Of a stretch of 25,152 bases of DNA, positions 1 to 7,002 are shown piece by piece. The notes beneath the pieces were generated by a model. The model made no database searches and was not told the origin of the DNA. It saw nothing but the letters and a program-made list of their open reading frames with translations. The DNA is from JANNAT01 sp031422555. GTDB lineage: Bacteria > Pseudomonadota > Alphaproteobacteria > Rhodobacterales > Rhodobacteraceae. Each line of letters begins with the position of its first letter. The first letter of the stretch is position 1. Location of the stretch: contig JANPLZ010000023.1 in assembly GCA_031422555.1 (NCBI GenBank), positions 1-25,152 of the forward strand. Reading direction: 5' to 3'. The position numbers and the translations under genes were made by a program.

Positions 1-347
1 GGTGAATATTCGAAACCTTCGTAAACAGATGGAAAAAACACCATCCCATTGAAACGTTCGATAACTGGCAGAACCACCTTTCTGCTGGAGGAAAAGCAGC
101 ATCCGACGATCGCATTTACCCGATGCTTCAAAAGCAGATCGGCCGCAAGTTCTGCGTATCGTTTATCGTCCCCTTGGGGATCTAGGATAACCGGTGTCAG
201 CAGCCGTCCATTGATGCCACCAGCGGCATTGATCTCGGCACAGGCAAGGATTATCTCCTGAGGATGGGCGTTTTCGGATACATCCATCCCGCCTTTCTGG
301 GAAAACAAAACTCCGATGTTCAGCGGTTCGGACTGCACCTTATTCAC
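1..347 (-). CDS. AmiC-like amide-binding protein (5' part, runs off the left edge)
   Basis: Reading the minus strand from a GTG at 347 gives about 115 uninterrupted codons that leave the window at base 1. The protein starts MNKVQSEPLNIGVLFSQKGG and contains INAAGGINGRLL, a DPQGDDKRYAE stretch, SSSRKVVLPVIERFNG and YEGFEYS. These match the N-terminal lobe of the periplasmic-binding-protein fold in the AmiC/UrtA/FmdD amide- or urea-binding family. There is no signal peptide: the first beta strand begins almost at once. That fits a cytoplasmic AmiC-type amide sensor better than a transporter subunit. An AGAAGGA ribosome site precedes the GTG, and the GTG overlaps the TGA of the amidase remnant (GTGA), so the two were translationally coupled. 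This part is intact; whether the rest is cannot be seen. Family is fairly sure, sensor role is inference. Confidence 0.75.
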   Translation of the reverse strand, partial: MNKVQSEPLNIGVLFSQKGGMDVSENAHPQEIILACAEINAAGGINGRLLTPVILDPQGDDKRYAELAADLLLKHRVNAIVGCCFSSSRKVVLPVIERFNGMVFFPSVYEGFEYS

Positions 348-1190
348 CTATTCCTTCTCACCGCATCATCTACGATCTTTGCAATTTCCAAAAGTTCCTC
401 GTCTTTTGAGGCTTTGCCCATCAGCGTCACACCAATGGGCATGCCGCTTGGTGAAAATCCGACCGGGATCGAAATGGCGGGCAGGCCCGCAAGATTTCCC
501 AGCCAACAAAACCACCTCATACTGTCTTGCGTCGACACGCGCCGCCCGCCGCCCGCCGAAAGACTGCCAGTAATCCCTCATCAGTGGTAAGGGCACCGGC
601 AGAGTGGGCAAAACCAAAGCATCCCAATCACCAAGCCCAGATGCCAAATGGGCGACAAGGTCTGCCCAGATCTGCCGGGCTTGCAAAAGATCCTGTGCAT
701 CAAGCTGATAGCCTGCTTCGAGATGCGCGCGCGTATCGGGCGAAAAACCTGCCTCGTTCGCTTCCAGCCGCGCGCGGTGATAGGCCGATGCTTCACAATG
801 CAGGATGGCGTCCTATGCGCCGAAATAACCGCGCACGCCGTCAAGGGTGCGATCCGAAACGTCGTTTCCGGACACCTCGAGCGCCACGCGGATCGTGGCA
901 TCGACATCGGCATCGCGCTCTAGCCCGAGTCCGATCAAGTTAAGCAGTCTGGGCGCGCGGCGCAGACCGCTCGTGCCGCCGGATTGTTTTGAAAATCTGG
1001 TGGAGGCGTCTTGGTCATCGGCGCCGAAGAATTAGGGCAAAAGAACTTCAATATCCGCAAGGCTTGTGGCCAGAGGGCCGGGCGCATCAAGCGACCAACT
1101 CAGCGGTAAAACACCACGCCGGGATGCCCTGCCATAGCTGGGCTTGAAGCCACACACCCCACAGGCCGAGGCGGGAATGCGGATAGAGCC
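344..1190 (-). pseudogene. amidase (amidase signature family), degenerate and 5'-truncated
   Basis: Pieces of one amidase can be read in successive minus-strand frames. Near 1190-1035 lies GSIRIPASACGVCGFKPSYGR followed by RRGVLPLSWSLDAPGP, the classic stretch after the Gly/Ser-rich amidase signature. Around 820-540 are ILHCEASAYHRARLEANEAG and DWDALVLPTLPVPLP. At 538-344 is the C-terminus, with GLPAISIPVGFSPSGMPIGV. At least two in-frame stops (about 1032 and 821) and one or more frameshifts (about 540) separate them. The region carrying the catalytic Lys and Ser upstream of GSIRIPAS is gone, replaced by the end of an IS21 transposase gene. It therefore cannot make an active enzyme. Substrate is unknown; the coupled AmiC-like gene suggests an aliphatic amide. 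Confidence 0.8.
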
Positions 1191-2239
1191 ATCATAGCGT
1201 TCGACATTGGCCTTGGGTTCCCGGCGCAGGATAAGCGCCTGCGGCGTGTCCAGTGGCGGCCCGCCAACACCCTTGCCGTCGACCAGTCGGTGCAACAAGT
1301 TCAGGACATGCGTCCTGGTCGGCACGCCGTCGGCCACGGCAAGCTCGACAGAGGTGAGCACGGCTTGTTCAACGTGGTGCGGCACCAAGGCGAGAATGTC
1401 GACCATCCATTGTCCGATGGGCGATGCTTGCATCGCCGTTAGGCTCACGATCGCCGCCAAGTTTATGCAGCATATGATCTTGTAACTGCCTGAATGCTGC
1501 CGGTAATTCGAGCAAAGGGGCCACATTGCGCACGGCCCCGGATTTGCGCTGAACGACAGCCAGATAGTGCCGCCAATCATAAATCGTCTGCGGTGGTAAC
1601 TTGTGACTGCGCTGGATCATGCGCACATGTTCGCACAGGATGTTGCCCTCAGCCGCGTCACGCCAAAGGCGTGCTTCCGGCACGACGACCAGCCGATCCG
1701 GATAGACTCTCAGGCTGACAGGCCGGTTAGGCGCGCATCAGAAATGCCCGGCTGTGCTGCAGCGTGATATGCGCCACCTGCAGCTTGGTGCGCTCGCCGC
1801 CCAGCACCGCAAAGTCCTGGCTCCAGTCAAACTGGAACGCCTCGCCCGGTTGAAAGACCAAAGGAACAAAGCTTCCACGCCCCGTCGTCGGCTGTTCCGT
1901 CTGCCGATTTGCCCGCCACACCCGAGCAAAGGCGGCAACACGGCCGAAGGACCCGGTATATCCCAGCTTTACCAAGTCATCATGCAACTGCTTCGAGGTC
2001 CGCCGCTGCTTGCGCGACTTTCCGGCCTTAGTCTTCAACTAACCCGACAACTTGGCCGCAAAAGGATCAAGTTTGCCGGACCGCTCAGGAACGCTGAACG
2101 AAGGCTCAGCAGCCCCCGATCGCAAATATTTACAAAGGGTATTGCGCGACAACTTCGTCCGCCGCGCGATCTCCCGAATGGACAGATGCTCCCGCAATGT
2201 CCAACGCCGAATAATGCTTAAAAATGCCATGTCGATCAC
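1191..2239 (-). pseudogene. istA: IS21-family transposase istA, internally deleted and frameshifted
   Basis: The N-terminal part (2239-2039) carries a helix-turn-helix: REHLSIREIARRTKLSRNTLCKYLRSG. After a stop, the next frame (2038-1727) contains GEAFQFDWSQDFAVLGGERTKLQVAH, which includes the first catalytic Asp of the DDE domain. It then jumps to NRPVSLRVYPDRLVVVPEARLW (about 1735-1670), TIYDWRHYLAVVQRKSGAVRN and, in another frame, THVLNLLHRLVDGK and TPQALILRREPKANVERYD at the C-terminus. The middle of the catalytic domain, with the second Asp and the Glu, is missing at about 1727. Several frame changes occur. No istB follows: the reading passes straight into amidase sequence near 1190. The element is dead and partly deleted. 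Terminal inverted repeats were not resolved. Confidence 0.85.
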
Positions 2240-2335
2240 TCCAATATCCCCCGCTGTCAGCAGCTAAGGGGAAGGTGTCACATGGGTGACTTCTCATTTA
2301 AAATTATGCCCCTACCCAAGTCACTGCTAGGTGCA
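1191..2335. mobile_element. remnant of an IS21-family insertion sequence
   Basis: The istA remnant marks the element. Its right boundary lies somewhere in 2240-2335, between the istA start and the truncated 3' end of the substrate-binding-protein remnant. Its left boundary is the istA/amidase junction near 1190. istB and the left inverted repeat are absent, so the left side was lost by a deletion that also removed the 5' part of the amidase gene. Boundaries are approximate. Confidence 0.6.
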
Positions 2336-2883
2336 AATCAACAATATTCATGCACCCAGTGCGCCGAAATGGTGCCAAAATTATAGTCCGGGGCGATGAT
2401 GTACATCTTTGGCCCATGCTTCTTGATCGCCCAATCAATCAGAACGCTCAACTGCCGCCAGGCCGAGGAGCCGGTGACAAAGGTCTGCTTGTCGCAAGCG
2501 CCACCCTCTTACAGCGAGGAATAGAAATATGGCACGCTGTTGGCCTGCACGATCGGCCGGATCGCTTCGCGCGACGACGATGTCAGACCCGCGAACAGCG
2601 CGTCGACATTGTCCTTCAGGATCGCAGACGTCGCGTATTGGGTGTATTTGGTCAGCTCGGATTGGGCATCATAGCTGCTGACCACTGTGATCGGCTCTCC
2701 CAGCACGCCGCCTGCCGCGTTGATATCTTCCACGGCAAGCTGAAGCGCGTTGTTTTGCCGGATGCCAAAGATGTTCAGGCCACCTGTCAGGTCGAAAATC
2801 GCGCCGATCCTGGTCGCTGCGGTTGCTGCCGTCGGGCAAAAAGCACAAGCGCACGGCTGGAAAGCAGGTGCTTCATTCGATGA
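2335..2883 (-). pseudogene. amide/urea-type ABC transporter substrate-binding protein, broken
   Basis: Minus-strand reading from ATG 2883 begins MKHLLSSRALVLFA, a plausible signal peptide, then falls out of frame. In the shifted frame the mature protein continues ATRIGAIFDLTGGLNIFG, VEDINAAGGVLGEPITVV, ALFAGLTSSSREAIRPIV and VPYFYSSL. A TAA stop at about 2511-2513 replaces an expected Tyr. The same frame then resumes with EGGACDKQTFVTG and KHGPKMYIIAPDYNFGTISA, typical of the AmiC/UrtA/FmdD family. The 3' half is missing beyond about 2340, where the IS21 remnant begins. A frameshift, a nonsense codon and truncation make this a clear pseudogene. Unlike the fragment at the left edge, it encoded an exported protein, so it was probably the transporter subunit of the same amide-uptake locus. 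Confidence 0.8.
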
Positions 2884-3112
2884 TCCCCTGTTGTCTCAGC
2901 CAAGAAGAACAGACAGGGTGGCAAAATGAAACAGCCTTGCCGACGCGGCAGAGCAGGGGCCGGCAGATCAGGGGCCGGCAGGTCAGGGGCCGGCACATCG
3001 CCCCGATCGCAAACGCCAGCCGATTCTGAACGATAAGGCTTACTTCACCCGCTGCACGACAGTGGTTTGCGCCCAAATATCGAATAAACCCGGGGCTGTT
3101 CAGGCATGCCAT
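2884..3112. other. intergenic stretch with a short tandem repeat
   Basis: About 230 bases between the broken substrate-binding gene and the stop of the YihY-family gene. No open frame here has recognisable features. The stretch holds a three-copy 15-bp tandem repeat, listed separately. Confidence 0.5.
2954..2998. repeat. three tandem copies of a 15-bp unit
   Basis: The unit CAGGGGCCGGCAGAT is repeated at 2954-2968, 2969-2983 (one change) and 2984-2998 (one change). Because the unit is a multiple of three it would encode a five-residue repeat if translated, but no supported gene covers it. Confidence 0.85.
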
Positions 3113-4078
3113 TCAGTCTGACGTCACCCCCAACGTATCTGCCATGACTGCTCCACGCTTTCCCATGGGTCTATCAGGGCCGATAGTGGTATCCACTGCT
3201 GTCTGATGTTCCATCTCGCCATTTATCTCGGCGCCGATAATGATCACGATGATCGACAGCCAGACCCAGAACAGAAATCCAACCGGTGCTGCCAACGCGC
3301 CGTAGGTCGCGTTGAAATCTGCGATACGGTCAAGATACGTGGTAAACCCGATCGACATCAAAAGCCAACTGATCGTTGCAAAGGCACTTCCCCACGTAAC
3401 CCAGCGCCATTCAGGCAACCTGCGGCTGGGTCCATGGCGATAAAGAACAGCCAGTGCAAGGCCCAGCGCCGCCACAAGAAGGGGCCAGCGAAGCAGTTTA
3501 ATAGCCAACGTGCCAATTGACCCGAGGTTGAGTATGGCCAGCGTTGCGGGGATCACCGCGAGGGCGAGGAACAAAACCATCATCAAGGCCATTGCCCCCA
3601 ACGTGAAGGAAAATGCCACCGCGTTCAGACGCACGAAAGAGCGTTTCTCCCGCTCATTGTAGGCGAAATTAAGCCCCTCAATCATTGCCTTTACACCGCC
3701 GTTGGCGCTCCAGAAAGCGACAGCCAAAGACAGAACCAACCCCAACGTCAGCGCCTCGCTGGGTTTCGACGTGAGACGGGCAAGCTGATCTGCAAAAATA
3801 TCAACAGCAGCAGGTGGGAAAAACCCGCGCAGCGACTGCGCCTGTTCTACAGCGGTGACAGGATCGAGAAAGATGCCATAAACCGACATGAAGGCAACCA
3901 GAGCCGGGAAAAGTGCCAGAAGAAGGTAAAAGGTTACTCCGCCCGCAATCAGCATGACATGGTCTTCCGTCAGCGATTTCCAGACCCGCCAGAACACGTC
4001 CTTCCACCCCCGGGCGGGGATGTCGGAAGGGGTTTTCGCAGCGCGCCCCCGGTCGATATCATCTTGGGTCAAGTCCAT
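3113..4078 (-). CDS. YihY/BrkB-family inner-membrane protein
   Basis: This 321-residue protein belongs to the YihY/virulence factor BrkB family, integral membrane proteins once mis-called ribonuclease BN; their molecular role is not settled. Features are a soluble N-terminus (about 30 residues), then WRVWKSLTEDHVMLIAGGVTFYLLLALFPALVAFMS, the characteristic first helix region. Five more hydrophobic segments follow, with the family stretch NATYGALAAPVGFLFWVWLS near the end. I chose ATG 4078 (MDLTQDDIDRG). The frame stays open upstream to 4264, but that extension is basic, lacks a helix and looks unlike the family, while 4078 has an AAGG site 11 bases upstream. The gene runs in the same direction as the PhnA-like gene. 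Family assignment is strong, exact start less so. Confidence 0.85.
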   Translation of the reverse strand: MDLTQDDIDRGRAAKTPSDIPARGWKDVFWRVWKSLTEDHVMLIAGGVTFYLLLALFPALVAFMSVYGIFLDPVTAVEQAQSLRGFFPPAAVDIFADQLARLTSKPSEALTLGLVLSLAVAFWSANGGVKAMIEGLNFAYNEREKRSFVRLNAVAFSFTLGAMALMMVLFLALAVIPATLAILNLGSIGTLAIKLLRWPLLVAALGLALAVLYRHGPSRRLPEWRWVTWGSAFATISWLLMSIGFTTYLDRIADFNATYGALAAPVGFLFWVWLSIIVIIIGAEINGEMEHQTAVDTTIGPDRPMGKRGAVMADTLGVTSD

Positions 4079-4166
4079 GTTTTGAATACCTTGTGCGAAA
4101 CGGGTCTGAGAATTGCACGCGCGGCGTCTGCCTTGAAACCGTGTTCGTTCTTTGAAGGCGATGACG

Positions 4167-4367
4167 TCATTGGATTTCTTCGTCATCAATCTTGGCCATT
4201 GCCCACGCCCGGGACTGACAAGCTGGGCAAACCTGTGTTCGGGCGCAGACAATCGTTCCGCCAATAGCTCCGCAATCGGTGCAGGCCTTGTCTTTACCGA
4301 GCTGGATTGTTGCCAAGGCGGTCGCCCAATCAGGCAAATAACCTTGAGTATTTAAGCCAGCTTGCAC
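4167..4367 (-). CDS. possible small zinc-ribbon protein
   Basis: A 66-residue frame from GTG 4367 contains KACTDCG and, 12 residues on, QVCPACQSRAWAM. That is two CxxC pairs spaced like a zinc ribbon. The C-terminus is acidic (KIDDEEIQ). It fills most of the gap between the YihY and PhnA-like genes on the same strand. No strong ribosome site is seen, and I do not recognise a family. It could be a chance frame: the two CxxC pairs are the only positive evidence. Confidence 0.35.
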   Translation of the reverse strand: MQAGLNTQGYLPDWATALATIQLGKDKACTDCGAIGGTIVCARTQVCPACQSRAWAMAKIDDEEIQ

Positions 4368-4441
4368 TTTGAAGGCGGCCCCGCAAATCCTTGCTTTTCA
4401 AATCTGGCAAGTCCGCACAGGAACCCCGGCAACGCGACAGA

Positions 4442-5443
4442 TTATGCCCGGCGGTGATGTGCAAATCCACCAAACAACCGGCCTTCATCACGGTGCGCGC
4501 CGCCTTTGACTGCACCCATATGCGCTGCAACGGCTGAAATCAGGGCTGTTGCGGCAGCGAAAAACGCGGCCAAAATAGCGCTTACGCGGCCAGCTTCGGC
4601 GATGTCGATCGCGGTCTGTTTTGCGTCTTCGGTTGCTGCGGCCGCATCTGCCCGCATTTTCTGCGATGCTGCCACAGCTTCGTCAACGCGCGCCGCCGCT
4701 TGATCTGCAGGAACGCCTGCTTGCGCCGCAACAGCACTGGCCAGATAGCTGCGTTCGGCATCGCTGATCTCGCCGGTCACAGTGATATTTGTCAAAATAG
4801 AACCGACATCCGAACTGTAATCCGCAGTGGCCGTCGACGGTGTTGGCGCCGCCGCTACTTGGGCAGGCCGCAAAAGTGCCGATGCTATGTAAGCCAGAGG
4901 ATTGGCACCTGCACCGCCAATTGGTTCTTCGCCCGCAGCCTGCGCTGCACCTTGGGCGGCACCACCTGCCACATTACCTGCGACGGTTGCGGCGGTTTGC
5001 GCCACCGACCCGACCGCGGACGCGACTGATCCAGCAGCAGAAAGTGACGCAGACACAGCCGCTTGAACCAGAAGCACCGACACGATGACCCCCACGCCCC
5101 AGACCACCAGTCCGTTCATTCCGTCACGCGCCGCCACTTCGTCTGGTGCGGCCTCGTCGAAACGCCGACGCATCCGGCCTGCAATGTATCCGCCCGCCAT
5201 ATAGCTTGCGACCATCGACAGCGCGATCCAAACCGCGCTTACGATGAGCATGACATTGAAGTTGCCCTCGGCAGGCTCGGCTGAAATGATTGACAGGCCC
5301 AGCGCCGCGCCGAACCCGGTGAAAACTGAACCCACTGCGATCGCTACAACCGCGCCACCCCAGACCGCTGGCCAATCAACGTAAGAGCCTTCCAGCCGCA
5401 CATCAGGCGCGCCGGCGCGGGTGTTCTCTACTGTCCGTTCCAT
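4442..5443 (-). CDS. PhnA-like membrane protein
   Basis: A 333-residue membrane protein of the kind annotated in rhizobia and Rhodobacterales as PhnA-like; its function is unknown. It begins with a polar stretch, then DWPAVWGGAVVAIAVGSVFTGF (helix 1), a second helix near residues 62-85 ending in GGYIAGRMRRR, and a third near 108-135. A long Ala/Gly-rich region (about 135-200) follows. An Ala-rich helical domain (about 215-285) precedes a last membrane helix ending in AAHMGAVKGG. An AGGAAT site lies before ATG 5443. The minus-strand neighbour upstream, only about 20 bases away, is a 24-residue membrane peptide, so the two are probably one transcript. The name does not imply phosphonate metabolism. 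Confidence 0.75.
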   Translation of the reverse strand: MERTVENTRAGAPDVRLEGSYVDWPAVWGGAVVAIAVGSVFTGFGAALGLSIISAEPAEGNFNVMLIVSAVWIALSMVASYMAGGYIAGRMRRRFDEAAPDEVAARDGMNGLVVWGVGVIVSVLLVQAAVSASLSAAGSVASAVGSVAQTAATVAGNVAGGAAQGAAQAAGEEPIGGAGANPLAYIASALLRPAQVAAAPTPSTATADYSSDVGSILTNITVTGEISDAERSYLASAVAAQAGVPADQAAARVDEAVAASQKMRADAAAATEDAKQTAIDIAEAGRVSAILAAFFAAATALISAVAAHMGAVKGGAHRDEGRLFGGFAHHRRA

Positions 5444-5464
5444 TTTTTCATTCCTAATTCGTGA

Positions 5465-5539
5465 TCAGCGCAAGCCGATGAGGGATAAGACGGCCAAGAC
5501 GACGACAACCAGTCCGACTAAATAGATGATCCCGTTCAT
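5465..5539 (-). CDS. 24-residue single-pass membrane peptide
   Basis: ATG 5539 opens a 24-codon frame starting MNGIIYLVGL, followed by a run of four Val residues, and ending LSLIGLR. Nearly the whole peptide is one hydrophobic helix with a terminal Arg. An AAAGGA ribosome site lies nine bases upstream, which favours this start over the longer in-frame extension to 5698, whose N-terminal part shows no domain. Similar tiny membrane peptides are, as I recall, found in alphaproteobacteria beside general-stress or envelope genes. It lies immediately upstream of the PhnA-like gene and is likely co-transcribed. Function unknown. Confidence 0.6.
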   Translation of the reverse strand: MNGIIYLVGLVVVVLAVLSLIGLR

Positions 5540-6120
5540 GTGATGTCCTTTGCATAAGGCACTGCTACCCGGTGCCATCAACTCAACGGCTGGGCACCAA
5601 AGTTGTTCCAACCGATCACAAATATACTTTGAACGGCGTAGGTGCGTCTTGATGCAGACGTCAGATTTGACCCGCGCCGCAGACAACTGCGACATCAATC
5701 AAAGCGGCCACGTCTCAATGCGACGTGCCCCTTCAAAAACGCGCGCAGGAACCGCCAACAGGCCCATGGCGTTGTTCTGGGTTCGGCGGCACCACTGTTC
5801 GAACGGGCTGAACGCAAACAGATTTTGGAACAGAAGAAACGGACCGCGGACATGAAACCTTTACCCACGCCTTCAGTGGTGGTCGCAGGCCCCAAGATGC
5901 TTTGCGCGCGCTTTACGGCACGTGGTGCCATGGCCAGCGGTTGGGGCGATGATCGGGTGAAAAGCAAGATCACCCAGGTGTGTGGCATCAGTATCGCTGT
6001 GTTGCCCCATCGCACCGGCGCCATGAAGACGCGCGGTTTGAAGGCTGCGATCAGGTTTTCAAGGGGGAACGGCACACGCCACACAAGTGCAGTCCGGGGC
6101 CAAAGCGCAGGAGCAGACAA
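5540..6120. other. 580-bp region without a supported gene
   Basis: Divergent spacer between the 24-residue peptide gene (minus) and the LuxR-type gene (plus). Frames over 100 codons are open on both strands (for example 5642-6124 plus and 5695-6120 minus), but none has a recognisable domain, signal peptide or convincing composition. The promoter for the minus-strand pair should lie just above 5540 and that of the LuxR gene below 6120. The GC-rich middle may be the remnant of a lost gene. Confidence 0.5.
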
Positions 6121-6837
6121 ATGAATACCTCGGTTATGAAAATGTTATATGATCCGGAATTACAACTATCGGTTGCACCTACAAAAGTGCGTTCCATATT
6201 GATATCAAATGCAAACCCCGTTCTTGCTCACGGATTGCAACATATATTACAATCTGATCAATATCTTTCAAATTTCAGCATCAAGGTTGAAACCAATACC
6301 GACCTAGAAGCGTTAATGCGACTGGCTCCGGACATTGTCATTATTGATGCATGGAAAGGAGCGGATAATTGGCGTAAATCTGCAAATCGCTATAAGGCAT
6401 TTTCACGCATCAGTTCACTAATTTGTTACTGCACAGACATAACTTCGGCAGATGCCCACACCATAAGTGCGGCCGGTTTTCGAGGTGTCATGCCCAACAC
6501 CATCAGCCCGGAAGAGCTGGTAAGAGCTGTTTGCGCGGTGGCTTTTGGTGGCACTTATATACATGATTTATATGAGGAATATCCCACTCCATCAGTAACG
6601 ATGCGCCAGACGTCAAATGGAGGTCTGGCGGATTTGACGCCTCGTGAAGAAGAGGTGCTGCGCCACTTGGCTTTGGGCAGCTCAATGAAGGAAATTGCCG
6701 CAGTTCTGAATATCAGCACTAAAACAGTTGATACCTACAGAACGCGCGCAAACCTTAAGCTTAATCATCGCACCCGCGCAGATATTGTGCGATTTGCAAT
6801 AAAGTCAGGCTGGATGGAGCAATTCACAATTAAGTGA
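6121..6837 (+). CDS. LuxR/NarL-type transcriptional regulator with a degenerate receiver domain
   Basis: A 238-residue protein. Residues about 24-150 look like a response-regulator receiver, and residues 171-228 form a LuxR helix-turn-helix (LTPREEEVLRHLALG, then MKEIAAVLNISTKTVDTYRTR). The acidic pair that normally follows the first strand is replaced by SNAN (29-32). A possible acceptor Asp76 (IVIIDAW) remains, and the conserved Lys near the fifth strand is absent in GVMPNTISPEEL. It is therefore probably not phosphorylated normally. I chose ATG 6121 because an AGGAG site precedes it by seven bases and the AT-rich composition begins exactly there; the frame is open upstream to 5980. It sits directly upstream of algD on the same strand and is a likely local regulator of the operon, by position only. 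Confidence 0.85.
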   Translation: MNTSVMKMLYDPELQLSVAPTKVRSILISNANPVLAHGLQHILQSDQYLSNFSIKVETNTDLEALMRLAPDIVIIDAWKGADNWRKSANRYKAFSRISSLICYCTDITSADAHTISAAGFRGVMPNTISPEELVRAVCAVAFGGTYIHDLYEEYPTPSVTMRQTSNGGLADLTPREEEVLRHLALGSSMKEIAAVLNISTKTVDTYRTRANLKLNHRTRADIVRFAIKSGWMEQFTIK

Positions 6838-7002
6838 ACGAAAGACCAACGAATGCATTTGATCATGCACTTCACATTTTCCCTACAAGAATTCCTATTT
6901 TCCTGACAAAACTAATTAGATTTAATTTGTTATAGCTGCAGCGCAGAAACTTGGTTTCCGAATCGCAGACATCTTCGGTTCGTTTTGAAAAGAGAAATTA
7001 CT
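6838..7002 (+). promoter_or_regulatory. AT-rich upstream region of the alginate-type operon
   Basis: This 165-bp spacer is much richer in A and T than the operon behind it. It contains a dyad TGCAT-N6-ATGCA at 6854-6869 and a direct repeat at 6876-6888 and 6897-6909. A TTATAG near 6930-6935 and a CTGACA at 6903-6908 resemble promoter boxes, but their 21-base spacing is too long for a standard sigma-70 promoter, so I do not call exact boxes. As the only sizeable gap before twelve packed genes, it must hold the main promoter if the regulator gene does not read through. Confidence 0.55.
6876..6909. repeat. phased 13-bp direct repeat, possible operator
   Basis: ATTTTCCCTACAA (6876-6888) and ATTTTCCTGACAA (6897-6909) agree at 11 of 13 positions. 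They are 21 bp apart start to start, two helical turns, so a bound dimer or two monomers would face the same side of the DNA. Confidence 0.5.

Noticed and set aside
2941..3001. A CRISPR array or a pentapeptide-repeat gene
   Set aside because: The 15-bp units are contiguous with no spacers, and the five-residue pattern lasts only three units within an unsupported frame.
4079..4264. A longer N-terminus for the YihY-family protein
   Set aside because: The added 62 residues are basic and do not resemble the family. The internal ATG at 4078 has a ribosome site and aligns better.
5980..6120. A longer N-terminus for the LuxR-type regulator
   Set aside because: The extension is basic, GC-rich and has no domain. 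The ATG at 6121 has a good AGGAG site and coincides with the composition change.
6903..6935. A sigma-70 promoter made of CTGACA and TTATAG
   Set aside because: The spacer is 21 bases, too long for a standard promoter, so no exact promoter was called.
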